64,000 bases of DNA, taken from the NCBI GenBank assembly GCA_030426545.1, contig JAUHYL010000015.1, positions 1 through 64,000 of the forward strand, given 5' to 3'. Source of the stretch: Gammaproteobacteria bacterium. Lineage in GTDB: Bacteria; Pseudomonadota; Gammaproteobacteria; Pseudomonadales; Halieaceae. This document shows, in pieces, positions 51,931 through 61,407 of this stretch. The notes beneath the pieces were generated by a model, which saw only the letters and a list, made by a program, of their open reading frames with translations, made no database searches and had not been told where the DNA came from. The translations under genes and the position numbers were made by a program. Position 1 is the stretch's first letter. Each line of letters starts with the position of its first letter.

Positions 51931-52109
51931 TGGATATCAACGATTTGCGCGGACTCAGCACGTTAATGCTGATGATCGCTTTTCTGGGTGTGTGCTTCTG
52001 GGCCTATAGCAAGAAGCGTCACAAGGCGTTTGAAGAGGCGGCCAACCTGCCCTTCGCCGACGAGCAAATGAACCGCAACACGCAGCAGAAGGAGGCGCAC
52101 AATGACTGA
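51930..52109 (+). CDS. ccoQ: cbb3-type oxidase subunit CcoQ (59 aa, below ORF-track cutoff)
   Basis: [59 protein letters not shown]; starts at ccoO stop, overlaps ccoP start. Confidence 0.93.
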   Translation: MDINDLRGLSTLMLMIAFLGVCFWAYSKKRHKAFEEAANLPFADEQMNRNTQQKEAHND

Positions 52110-52983
52110 CTTCTGGAGCACCTGGATCATCGTCCTGACGGCCATCAGCTTTGTGCTGATGATCTGGATTCTGTTTGCCAACCGCAAGCGCGAACAGGGT
52201 ACGACCGAGGAGACTACCGGGCACAACTACGACGGCATTGAAGAGTACGACAATCCCCTGCCCGCCTGGTGGTTCAATATGTTCTTCCTGACCATCGTCT
52301 GGGGCATCGGCTACCTTATCGTCTATCCCGGCATGGGCAATTTTGCCGGCGTGCTCGGCTGGACACAGCTGACACAGTATGAGGAGCGTGTCGCTGACGC
52401 GGAAGCTCGCTTTGGCGCCATCCGTGCTGCCTACCTGGAAAAACCGGTCGAAGAAATAGCCAGTGATCCCGCCCTGCGCAAAATGGGTCAGCGCATGTTT
52501 GGCAACAACTGCGCGCAGTGCCACGGCGCTGACGCCAAGGGCAGCTATGGTTTCCCCAACCTCACCGATGACGAGTGGATTTACGGCTTCACACCCGAGT
52601 CGATCAAGGCCACCCTGACGCACGGCCGCGTGGCGGCGATGCCCGCCTGGGGCGACGTTATAGGCGAGGATGGCGTAAAGCAGGTCACTGCCTACGTGCA
52701 ATCTCTGGGCGACGGTGGCAATGCCGACGAGGCAACGCTGAAGGCGGGTGCGCAGGTTTATCAGAATTTTTGTGTCGCCTGTCACGGCGCAAATGGCGAA
52801 GGCAATGTGGCGCTGGGTTCACCAAACCTGAGCAACGATATCTGGCTGTACGGTGGCAGCGCAGAGCAGATCGCACACAGCGTAAGGGCGGGTCGCAATG
52901 GTGCCATGCCCGCGTTTGGCAATCTGCTCAGCGAGGACAAGATCCACATCCTCACGGCCTACGTGTACGGCCTGAAGCAGTAG
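52102..52983 (+). CDS. ccoP: cbb3-type cytochrome c oxidase subunit III (dihaem)
   Basis: YDNPLPAWWFNMFFLTIVWGIGYLIVYPGMGNF; two CxxCH motifs (CAQCH, CVACH). Confidence 0.97.
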   Translation: MTDFWSTWIIVLTAISFVLMIWILFANRKREQGTTEETTGHNYDGIEEYDNPLPAWWFNMFFLTIVWGIGYLIVYPGMGNFAGVLGWTQLTQYEERVADAEARFGAIRAAYLEKPVEEIASDPALRKMGQRMFGNNCAQCHGADAKGSYGFPNLTDDEWIYGFTPESIKATLTHGRVAAMPAWGDVIGEDGVKQVTAYVQSLGDGGNADEATLKAGAQVYQNFCVACHGANGEGNVALGSPNLSNDIWLYGGSAEQIAHSVRAGRNGAMPAFGNLLSEDKIHILTAYVYGLKQ

Positions 52984-53056
52984 GCTAGCGCAGTTGCACC
53001 CCTACCCCATTTGCTGAATGAGCCCGCCACACGGGCCAGCCTGTACGGAATGAAAC

Positions 53057-54466
53057 ATGTCTGACCCCGATCTCATAGATGTAGAGGAGATCGCGCCCGC
53101 GGAAGTTGCGGAGATCGATCTCTACCAACGCCGCGAAAAGATTTATACGCGCAAAATCGAGGGCTTTTTTCAGCGCATACGCCTGTTCACGGGGTGGCCC
53201 TTACTGGTCGGCTATTTTCTACTGCCGTGGCTGTCCTGGGACGGCCGCCAGATGATCCTGTTCGACCTTCCCGAACGAAAATTCCATATTGTGGGCCTCA
53301 CCTTCTGGCCGCAGGACTTTCCCATGCTGGCCTGGCTGCTGATCATCGCGGCCTTCGCCCTGTTCACTGTCACCACGTTCGCCGGTCGCATCTGGTGCGG
53401 TTATACCTGCCCGCAAACCGTGTGGACAAGTATTTTCATGTGGCTGGAGCAGCGCACCGAGGGCAGCAGAAATCAGCGCATACGCCTCGACAAGGCACCC
53501 TTCTCGGCCGAAAAACTGCGCAAGAAAGTTTTCAAACACGGCTCATGGCTGTTTGTTGCGTACTGCACGGGCTTTACGTTCGTCGGCTACTTCTACCCCG
53601 TCCGCGAATTGCTAGTGGATTTGTGGACCTTCAACATCACCTTGCTGCCGCTGTCATGGATCACCTTTTTTACGCTGGCAACCTATATTAACGCGGGCTG
53701 GATGCGTGAACAGGTGTGCATGTATATGTGCCCCTATGCCCGCTTCCAGTCTGTAATGTTTGATCACGATACGCTGATTGTGTCTTACGATCCCAGCCGC
53801 GGCGAGCCGCGGGGCTCACGCAAGCGTAACGCCGACCTGAGTGAATCCAACCTTGGACACTGCATTGACTGCGAACTCTGCATACAGGTTTGTCCCACCG
53901 GTATCGATATCCGCGACGGCCTGCAGTACCAGTGCATCGGCTGCGCGCTGTGCATAGACGCCTGCAACTCGGTAATGGACAAAATGGATTACCCCCAGGG
54001 GCTGATACGCTACACCAGCGAACGCGAGCTCGAAGGGGGTAAAACTCATTGGCTGCGCCCGCGCATACTCGGCTACTCGATTGTATTGCTACTGATGCTG
54101 TCACTGTTCAGCTACACCATGATCAGCCGAGTGCCGGTGGAGCTCAGCGTCATTCGTGATCGAAGCCAGCTTTTCGTCACTACCGACAGCGGCGCTGTTG
54201 AGAACATTTATACCCTGCAATTGGCCAATCAGGATGAGACACCACACGAATTTGCCATCAGTCTGGAGTTTACGGCCGATGCCGCAATTGTCGGTGATAC
54301 CCTGCACACCCTGGAAGCCGGTGAGATACGCGCCATCAATCTACGCGTGCGCGCGGAGCCGGAAGTACTGGACAAGCCCAGTAGCGTTATTTACTTTGCG
54401 GTAGAATCCACCGATGATCCCAGCCTGCAGGCACGCGCTGAGTCGCGCTTCATGAAACCACTATGA
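53057..54466 (+). CDS. ccoG: Cytochrome c oxidase accessory protein CcoG (ferredoxin-like)
   Basis: CIDCELCIQVCPTGIDIRDGLQYQCIGCALCIDACN; IWCGYTCPQTVWT. Confidence 0.95.
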   Translation: MSDPDLIDVEEIAPAEVAEIDLYQRREKIYTRKIEGFFQRIRLFTGWPLLVGYFLLPWLSWDGRQMILFDLPERKFHIVGLTFWPQDFPMLAWLLIIAAFALFTVTTFAGRIWCGYTCPQTVWTSIFMWLEQRTEGSRNQRIRLDKAPFSAEKLRKKVFKHGSWLFVAYCTGFTFVGYFYPVRELLVDLWTFNITLLPLSWITFFTLATYINAGWMREQVCMYMCPYARFQSVMFDHDTLIVSYDPSRGEPRGSRKRNADLSESNLGHCIDCELCIQVCPTGIDIRDGLQYQCIGCALCIDACNSVMDKMDYPQGLIRYTSERELEGGKTHWLRPRILGYSIVLLLMLSLFSYTMISRVPVELSVIRDRSQLFVTTDSGAVENIYTLQLANQDETPHEFAISLEFTADAAIVGDTLHTLEAGEIRAINLRVRAEPEVLDKPSSVIYFAVESTDDPSLQARAESRFMKPL

Positions 54467-54969
54467 CTGAACAAGTACAGCCGCTGAACCGGATCGACAC
54501 GCTACCCTGGTACCGCCAGTTCTGGCCGTGGTTCCTGATTATTCTTCCGGCCAGCGTGGTCATCGCAGCATTTATCACCCTGTTCATAGCCAATCGGGGC
54601 GCGGATGATCTCGTGGTTTCGGAATACTACAAGGATGGGCTGGCCATCAATCAGCGCCTGGAACTGGAACAAAGGGCAGCCGCGCTGGGCCTGACTGCAG
54701 GCCTGCAGTTCTCCTCCACGGCGGTCACGGTAACGCTGCAGGACGCTTCACCCTCACAGCGATTGCAGCTGACACTCTCGCACCCCATGGAAGCAAACCA
54801 GGATTTTGAACTGCCCCTGATGCGGGCAGCCACCGGCGTTTACACCGCGGCCCTGCCGCATCCTGTTGGCGAGCGCTGGCACTGGTCGCTGCAGCCGCTG
54901 GAAGGAGAACCGTGGCGGCTCACCGGCGTGGTCGGCAAGCGTGAACTCGCCTCTCATCACAACCCCTGA
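54463..54969 (+). CDS. ccoH: FixH/CcoH family protein
   Basis: PWYRQFWPWFLIILPASVVIAAFITLFIANRGADDLVVSEYYKDGLAINQRLE. Confidence 0.93.
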   Translation: MTEQVQPLNRIDTLPWYRQFWPWFLIILPASVVIAAFITLFIANRGADDLVVSEYYKDGLAINQRLELEQRAAALGLTAGLQFSSTAVTVTLQDASPSQRLQLTLSHPMEANQDFELPLMRAATGVYTAALPHPVGERWHWSLQPLEGEPWRLTGVVGKRELASHHNP

Positions 54970-57388
54970 GCTCCAGGCCCGTCTGGCCTGCTTTCACTGC
55001 GGGGAGTCCGTACCCCCCGGAGCTGATTTCAGTGTGGAGCTCGAAGGCGAACTGCGCCCCATGTGCTGCCCCGGCTGCAGCGCCGTGGCGCGCATGATCG
55101 CGGGCAGCGGGCTGGAGAGCTTCTACCGCCAGCGCACAGCCTTCAGCCAACGTCCCGATGAACACACCACCGCAGCGGCACACTTTGCGATCTATGACGA
55201 CCCGCAGCTGGCCAGCACGTTTTGTGAAAGCGACGCTCAGGGCCTGCAACACGCCGCGATCCTGGTCGGGGGCATTACCTGTGCCGCCTGCACCTGGCTG
55301 ATCGAACAGGCGCTAACCAGCACACCGGGCGTAGAGCGCGCGCAGGTCAACCTCGGCCGCAGTCGACTGGACGTCACATTCGACCCTGAACAGCTGCGCA
55401 TCAGTGACATGTTCTCGCGTCTGGATCAGCTGGGATACCGCCCGCTGCCCTTCGAGGAAAGCACGCGTCGGGAACAGGCGCGCAGGGAGTACAGCCAGGA
55501 CCTGCGCCGACTCGGCGTGGCTGGCCTGGGCATGATGCAGGTAGGCATGTTTGCTATCGCGCTACATGCCGGAGACATCCAGGGCATGGATGCGCGCTAC
55601 GAGTCCCTGTTGCGCTGGGTCAGCCTGCCCGTGGCCGCCTTCGTTGTCGTGTACTCGGCGCGGCCCTTTTTTACTGCCGCCTGGCGTCATCTGCGCGTCG
55701 GTGCACTGGTCATGGATTTGCCTGTCGCGCTGGCGATCGGCCTGGCATTACTGGCCAGTGCCTGGGCCACGCTACGCGGCACGGGCCAGGTTTATTTCGA
55801 CTCGGTTGTCATGTTCACTTTTTTCCTGCTGCTGGGACGGTTCGTCGAAAAGCGCGTGCGGGAACGCGCTGAACCGAACTGGCAGAACTTTCAACGGCAG
55901 CTGCCGGATGCGGTCAAGGTAAAACGCGGCGACCAGTGGAGCAGCGTACCGCGGATCGCCGTGCGTGAAGGTGACGAACTGCTGGTGCGCAGCGGCGAGA
56001 TGGTTCCCATAGACGCTCGCATCAGCAGCGGCAGCAGTTCGATTCGCGAGGACGCCTTCACCGGAGAATCACTGCCCCGCGCCGTTTGTGGTGGCGACGT
56101 CATATACGCTGGCACGCTCAACCTTGAAGGGGTACTGCAGGCGCGGGCGCTCGGTGGCGTGCACAATTCCCGGCTGGCAACCCTGCAAAATCTGGTCGAC
56201 AGTCCGCTGGTGGAAAAACCTCAGCTGGTCAGACTGGCGGACCGTGTAGCCTCGTGGTTTGTCGCCGGCATGCTGTTGGTCGCCTCATTGACCGCGGTCT
56301 GGTGGTACCTGCAAGCACCCGGGCAAGCGTTCTGGGTAGTACTGTCGGTGTTGGTAATCAGCTGCCCCTGTGCGCTGGCGCTGGCAACGCCTGCGGCGCT
56401 GTCCGGCGCAGCCGGCGCCTTGCAGCGCAATGGTGTGCTGGTGCGAGGTGAGAATTCGCTGGAGTCGTTAACGCGTTGTACGCACCTGATTTTTGACAAG
56501 ACCGGTACACTGACGCGCGGCAGGCTCGCGCTCGCGCGTGTCAGTGTGTTGGAAACAGGCAGCGGCGAGGCCGATGTTCGAAGCATCTGCGCCACCTTGC
56601 AGCACCACTCCAGCCACCCGATCGCCGGCGCCTTTGCCCACGACATCGCCGACAACGGTATGACGGACATACGTCAACTACCTGGCGCCGGCATGGAAGG
56701 CCGCCACGGGAATGCGGTCTATCGCATGGGCAACGCCGCCTTCTGTCGCGAGCTTGCTCCTGCCTTCCCCGACGCACCCGATGAAGATCTGATCTGGGTA
56801 GCGCTTTGCCGCGATACCACGCCGTTAGCATGGCTGGGCCTCGCCGACGAGGTTAGACCGGAAGCCGCGGCAGTGGTGAGCGCAGCAAAACAGCAGGGTC
56901 TTACCGTGGAACTGCTGACCGGCGACAGCTCAGGCACCGGGCCAACCCTGGCGCGCGAACTGGACATCGCGAAATGCAGCAGCGGCCAGTCCCCGGAAGA
57001 CAAGCTGGCACACATCAGCAGCCTGCAGGCCCGGGGCGCCATCGTTTGCATGGTGGGCGACGGGGTCAACGACGGGCCGGTGCTGCGACGCGCCGATGCG
57101 TCCTTTGCCGTGGCCGGTGCGTCGGATCTCGCCAGGGCCCAGGCTGACTTCATCCTCCTGGGCGGCAATCTGCACGCCATTCTGCACACGTTCGCACTCG
57201 CGCGCCGGTGTCGCAGGATCATCAAGCAGAATATCGGCTGGGCACTTATCTACAATGTCTGCGCCATCCCTCTGGCGGCGATGGGCATGGTGCCGCCGTG
57301 GATAGCCGCCATCGGGATGTCCACCAGCTCGCTGTTGGTCGTGGGCAACTCCCTGCGTCTGACGCGCGCCTCGGCAACGAAGGACTGA
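54941..57388 (+). CDS. ccoI: Copper-translocating P1B-type ATPase CcoI/FixI
   Basis: GITCAACTWLIEQAL, CPCALALATPAAL, DKTGTLT, GDGVNDGPVL. Confidence 0.95.
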   Translation: MNSPLITTPELQARLACFHCGESVPPGADFSVELEGELRPMCCPGCSAVARMIAGSGLESFYRQRTAFSQRPDEHTTAAAHFAIYDDPQLASTFCESDAQGLQHAAILVGGITCAACTWLIEQALTSTPGVERAQVNLGRSRLDVTFDPEQLRISDMFSRLDQLGYRPLPFEESTRREQARREYSQDLRRLGVAGLGMMQVGMFAIALHAGDIQGMDARYESLLRWVSLPVAAFVVVYSARPFFTAAWRHLRVGALVMDLPVALAIGLALLASAWATLRGTGQVYFDSVVMFTFFLLLGRFVEKRVRERAEPNWQNFQRQLPDAVKVKRGDQWSSVPRIAVREGDELLVRSGEMVPIDARISSGSSSIREDAFTGESLPRAVCGGDVIYAGTLNLEGVLQARALGGVHNSRLATLQNLVDSPLVEKPQLVRLADRVASWFVAGMLLVASLTAVWWYLQAPGQAFWVVLSVLVISCPCALALATPAALSGAAGALQRNGVLVRGENSLESLTRCTHLIFDKTGTLTRGRLALARVSVLETGSGEADVRSICATLQHHSSHPIAGAFAHDIADNGMTDIRQLPGAGMEGRHGNAVYRMGNAAFCRELAPAFPDAPDEDLIWVALCRDTTPLAWLGLADEVRPEAAAVVSAAKQQGLTVELLTGDSSGTGPTLARELDIAKCSSGQSPEDKLAHISSLQARGAIVCMVGDGVNDGPVLRRADASFAVAGASDLARAQADFILLGGNLHAILHTFALARRCRRIIKQNIGWALIYNVCAIPLAAMGMVPPWIAAIGMSTSSLLVVGNSLRLTRASATKD

Positions 57389-57392
57389 AGTC

Positions 57393-57575
57393 ATGGAGAG
57401 CCTGTACCTGCTTATTCCGATTGCACTGGTGTTCTGCGTGGTGGCAATAAAGCTGTTGCTCTGGGCCATCAGCAGCGGCCAGTACGATGACCTGGACAAG
57501 GAGGCCTGGCGCATACTGGCCGACGACAATGTCCGGAAAAAGCCGTCGGTGCCTGATAAGGACGAACCGTCCTGA
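57393..57575 (+). CDS. ccoS: cbb3-type oxidase assembly protein CcoS
   Basis: MESLYLLIPIALVFCVVAIKLLLWAISSGQYDDLDKEAWRILADD. Confidence 0.93.
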   Translation: MESLYLLIPIALVFCVVAIKLLLWAISSGQYDDLDKEAWRILADDNVRKKPSVPDKDEPS

Positions 57576-58291
57576 TGGATTTTTCCCAACTGGGCAGCGC
57601 AGCATTGCTGGGCCTGGCCGGCGCCGGCCACTGCCTGGGGATGTGCGGCGGAATCGCCGCGGCACTGCAACTGGGTGGCGCCACCGGCCGCGGCATTACC
57701 CTCGCCTATCACACCGGTCGTATCGCCAGCTACAGCCTGCTCGGCGCCCTGTTGGGCTTGCTCACGGCCCTCGGTACCGGCACACAATGGTTGCTGGGGC
57801 TACGCTACGTCGCGGCCTTCCTCCTGATCGGCATGGGTCTGTACATCGCCAACTGGTGGCATGGGATGGCGCTGCTGGAGCGCGCCGGGGCTTTCCTGTT
57901 CGCACCCGTGCAACGTCTCACCTCGGGACTGTTGCCGCTGCGTCGCGTTCATCATGGTTTAGCGCTCGGGCTGTGCTGGGGACTGATGCCCTGCGGTCTG
58001 ATTTACAGCAGCCTGGCCTGGGCAGCAACCAGCGGGAATGCCCTGCACGCGGCCACGCTGATGCTGGTCTTCGGAATCGGCACCCTGCCGGCGATGCTCG
58101 CCGTCTCACTGGGTGCGGCGCGCCTGCAGGGCTTCCTGCGTCGCCGTGAACTGAAGACCGCTATCGGCATTGCGCTGATCCTGTCCGGTGTATGGACCCT
58201 GTACATCACCACACAGCACGCAGGCCATCTCGTGCACGCACAACACGGAGCGCAGCCAACAACGCACGACGATCACAGCCAGCATCATTAA
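57575..58291 (+). CDS. Sulfite exporter TauE/SafE-like (DsbD-TM-like) membrane protein linked to ccoS
   Basis: LGSAALLGLAGAGHCLGMCGGIAAALQLGG...ALGLCWGLMPCGLIYSSLAWA; TGATG junction with ccoS. Confidence 0.88.
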   Translation: MDFSQLGSAALLGLAGAGHCLGMCGGIAAALQLGGATGRGITLAYHTGRIASYSLLGALLGLLTALGTGTQWLLGLRYVAAFLLIGMGLYIANWWHGMALLERAGAFLFAPVQRLTSGLLPLRRVHHGLALGLCWGLMPCGLIYSSLAWAATSGNALHAATLMLVFGIGTLPAMLAVSLGAARLQGFLRRRELKTAIGIALILSGVWTLYITTQHAGHLVHAQHGAQPTTHDDHSQHH

Positions 58292-58300
58292 TTGTTGGGC

Positions 58301-58333
58301 AAAAAAAAGGCCCCGCTGAAGTACAGCGAGGCC
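58301..58333 (-). terminator. Rho-independent terminator downstream of ompW
   Basis: Minus strand: GGCCTCGCTG-TACTT-CAGCGGGGCC followed by T8. Confidence 0.75.
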
Positions 58334-58386
58334 AGGCGCCGACTAGCCGTAGGTGAAACAGCTAATCGGGGTTTTTGCGTAATCGT

Positions 58387-59100
58387 CTAGAAGCGATAGG
58401 CAATCCCGAGGTTGAAGACCCAGGGATCGATGTCTACATCGAACTTGACCTTGGCCGCCTCCATACCGGACGCCATCGCGGTAATTTCGGCCCGGGTATC
58501 AATATCGATGTACCAGACCGCCAGGTTAATGCCCAGGTTCTCCGTCACGGGGATATCAACACCCGCCTGCGCCGAGAGGCCGAAGGAGTTTTCGAGATCA
58601 AGGTTGGCGTCTGTAACTGCACCGCCGGTCAAATCTCCCAGCAGGTCGATAAGTTCACTGTCGACATCCTCATCGAAAAACAGCGTGTAGTTCACGCCGA
58701 CGCCGATGTAGGGCTGCCATCCTGATTCACCACCGCGCGGGTAGTACTGCACAGACAGGGTCGGTGGCAGGTGTTTGGTTGAACCTGCGTCAAGCGTGGT
58801 ACCCGCGATAGCGCCCTTGCCTTTCGCTTCTATGTCATGCTCAAAAGGGGTTGCTGCGAGCAGTTCCACGCCCCAGTGCGAATCGACCATGTACACCGGG
58901 ATAATACCCAGCTGAATATCGTCATCAACATCCGCCTCGGCAACGAGCCCTGTGGGCAGATTGATATCGCCGCTCTTGGCTTCAGGTGCCACCATGGTTG
59001 CACCCAAACGCAACACAACGTCACCGGCTTCATAGGCATGGCCTGGCACCGCAGCGCCCAACAAGGCGATGGTCGCAGCCATCGTCATTACTTTGTTCAT
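58387..59100 (-). CDS. OmpW family outer-membrane protein
   Basis: Signal peptide (MNKVMTMAATIALLGAAVPGHA), YEAGDVVLRLGATMVAPE..., C-terminal GIAYRF ending in F. Confidence 0.93.
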   Translation of the reverse strand: MNKVMTMAATIALLGAAVPGHAYEAGDVVLRLGATMVAPEAKSGDINLPTGLVAEADVDDDIQLGIIPVYMVDSHWGVELLAATPFEHDIEAKGKGAIAGTTLDAGSTKHLPPTLSVQYYPRGGESGWQPYIGVGVNYTLFFDEDVDSELIDLLGDLTGGAVTDANLDLENSFGLSAQAGVDIPVTENLGINLAVWYIDIDTRAEITAMASGMEAAKVKFDVDIDPWVFNLGIAYRF

Positions 59101-59182
59101 TGAATCACTCCTGATTGTGGCGGTGGGCGGAATTCGCATGCCTCACCGCGACACATAGTAGTGAGCTGTCGTCATTGCCACA

Positions 59183-59196
59183 TTGATGTCAATCAA
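59183..59196 (-). promoter_or_regulatory. Perfect FNR/ANR box upstream of ompW
   Basis: TTGATGTCAATCAA matches TTGAT-N4-ATCAA exactly; minus-strand TACTAT at 59155-59160 centred 32 bp away. Confidence 0.8.
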
Positions 59197-59359
59197 TAAC
59201 CCGTGCCGGCGTGGGGACAAACATTACACAGTCAGGGAATACGACCCGATTGAAAGAAAACGACCGGCTCGAACGCAGCACCGGAATGTCGCTGTAAGCG
59301 CCCCGGGGAAGCACAACGCGTGCGAGGAAAAGCGTGAAACCGACGGGTGAAAAAGCTGT

Positions 59360-60493
59360 TCAGGTTTTATCGACACCCGCCAGTGGTGCGACACTGCGCA
59401 GGATAAGTCGCACGAGGCCAGCCTGGCGGCCCACGCCGGTTTTGGCAAAGACCGCCCGCAGGTGTGCGCGCGCGGTATTGCGACTGATTCCCAGTTCGCC
59501 TGAAACTTCATCGAGGCTCAGGCCCTTCGACAGCAACAGTGCGAGGCTGGCCTCCGTCGGCGTCAGATCGAACAATCGACCGATGACCTGCACCGCTGCC
59601 TCTGTCGACTGCTGGGGATCATTGATGAACAGCGCGATACTCGGAACGCCTCGCCCGGCGGCTGCCGCGGACGGCGGCAGCGCACGAGCCACCAGGCCCA
59701 GGTCGGTCTCTGCTTCGCTGGAGGGAATCTGCATCGCATCGGCGGGCAGCGGCGCACGATCGCGTCGAGCCGAGCGCACTCGCTCCAGCAAGGTAGAGAA
59801 TTCGCTGTCGGCGGGCTTGTCTGTCAGCTGCGGCCGCCCGTCGACAAGCTCGATTCCCCTACCCTCCTGCAACAGCGCCTCCGCAGTCGGGTTGGTCGAC
59901 AGCACGCGACCGTTCTCATCGAGAATAATCGTGGCCACCTGCAACTGTTCAACGACGCCAGCATAAACCGCACGCTCCTGTTCGCTGCGGTGCATCCTGC
60001 TGTGCAGACGGATGGAACGCTCCAGGTGGGTACGCAGGTCGCGCAACAGGCTTTTTTCCTTCGGGCCAAATGCCGGTTTGCCACCGTGCCGGCCGGCGCG
60101 AAAACGTACGTCCAGTTCATTCTCACGGCGCAAATCCAGCCCGATGAAATCGTACCAGCCCTGCGGCTCCAGGATGACGCGGTAGAACTCGCTTTTTTGC
60201 AACGCATCACCGGGGAAATACTCGCGCAGGGTGAATACCTCGCCGGCTGGCAGATCGACAAACGGGTCGAGAACAAACTGCCCCTCGTTGTAGCTGCGCA
60301 TCGCCGCGAGGGAGCCACCGTCGGCCAGCATCACGACCTGCTCCTCAAGACTGGGCGGACGCAGCAGCAACGTAACAAGATCCGCCCCCAGCCGTTCACG
60401 CACCAGCGCGAGAAAGGACTCCCAGGGTGAATCCTGCAGCGGCCCTTCGTAGAGCTCGCCGAGCAGCAAACTGTCAATCTTCGATACGGACAT
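59360..60493 (-). CDS. LuxR-family transcriptional regulator with PAS-like sensor (paralogue of 45329-46516)
   Basis: LFDLTPTEASLALLLSKGLSLDEVSGELGISRNTARAHLRAVFAKTGVGRQAGLVRLIL. Confidence 0.88.
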   Translation of the reverse strand: MSVSKIDSLLLGELYEGPLQDSPWESFLALVRERLGADLVTLLLRPPSLEEQVVMLADGGSLAAMRSYNEGQFVLDPFVDLPAGEVFTLREYFPGDALQKSEFYRVILEPQGWYDFIGLDLRRENELDVRFRAGRHGGKPAFGPKEKSLLRDLRTHLERSIRLHSRMHRSEQERAVYAGVVEQLQVATIILDENGRVLSTNPTAEALLQEGRGIELVDGRPQLTDKPADSEFSTLLERVRSARRDRAPLPADAMQIPSSEAETDLGLVARALPPSAAAAGRGVPSIALFINDPQQSTEAAVQVIGRLFDLTPTEASLALLLSKGLSLDEVSGELGISRNTARAHLRAVFAKTGVGRQAGLVRLILRSVAPLAGVDKT

Positions 60494-60590
60494 ACTGCGC
60501 AGTATAGCGGTATGCACAGGCGCGCCGCTGCGCTTGCATTGCATAGTCAGACCAGCGCAAAACTTTTTGCACGGCGAGTGGGGATCAACC

Positions 60591-61307
60591 TCAGGACAGG
60601 AACGGCAGGACAATCATCCTGATCGCCAGCACGGTCACCAACCACTTGAACCAGCGCTGAAACTGCACCTGCCCCACGCCTGCCCGCAGCTTCGTGCCCA
60701 GCCACGAGCCAGCGATACTGGCGATGATCATGCCAAGCAGTAATTCCCACCACGCGGCAAAGCTGAACCCCATCACGAAAAAGGCGGCGACCCGCATGGC
60801 GTGTGCAAGCGTCATGTACGCGCCGGTGTTGACGACCAGCCAGTCCCTGTCGCGATTGCGCCGCAGCAATACCGCGGCCCCCAGCGGACCGGTTGCCCCG
60901 GCGATCATGCCAAGGCCCGTCTGGTAAAAGCCAAGCGCCACCAGTGCCCAGTGCCCTCCTCCGCCGACCCTGGGTGGCGGCAACCAGGCAAGATACAGAA
61001 TCAGCACGCCGATAATCGCCGGCAGCCAGTGCAGATTGAGACTCTGATAGATTTCCGATCCCAGCCAGGCACCGAGCAGCGCGCCCAGTGCAAACGCCGG
61101 CAGAATACGCAGATCGATGTGTCGCCAGCCGAAGATCGCACGCGAGGAATTGCTCGCCAGTTGGGTGGCGGCGTGCAGCGGGATAATCGCCCCCGGCGGC
61201 ACGAAACCGGGCATCAGTGCAATCAGCAGGATGCCACCGCCCATCCCCATCACACCCGCGACGGAGGAGGTCAGAAACGCAATGGGAAGCAACGCAAGCT
61301 CGTTCAC
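60591..61307 (-). CDS. Sulfite exporter TauE/SafE family membrane protein
   Basis: AFLTSSVAGVMGMGGGILLIALMPGFVPPGAIIPLHAATQLASNSSRAIFGWRHID. Confidence 0.9.
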   Translation of the reverse strand: MNELALLPIAFLTSSVAGVMGMGGGILLIALMPGFVPPGAIIPLHAATQLASNSSRAIFGWRHIDLRILPAFALGALLGAWLGSEIYQSLNLHWLPAIIGVLILYLAWLPPPRVGGGGHWALVALGFYQTGLGMIAGATGPLGAAVLLRRNRDRDWLVVNTGAYMTLAHAMRVAAFFVMGFSFAAWWELLLGMIIASIAGSWLGTKLRAGVGQVQFQRWFKWLVTVLAIRMIVLPFLS

Positions 61308-61407
61308 GCAAACTCCGGCCCAGCCAAACTCAATGCGTAAATTTACCTGAGCGCGCATGCGACATACACTGGCCGCAACTTATAGCCGCTATTCAGCAGG
61401 GTGCACC

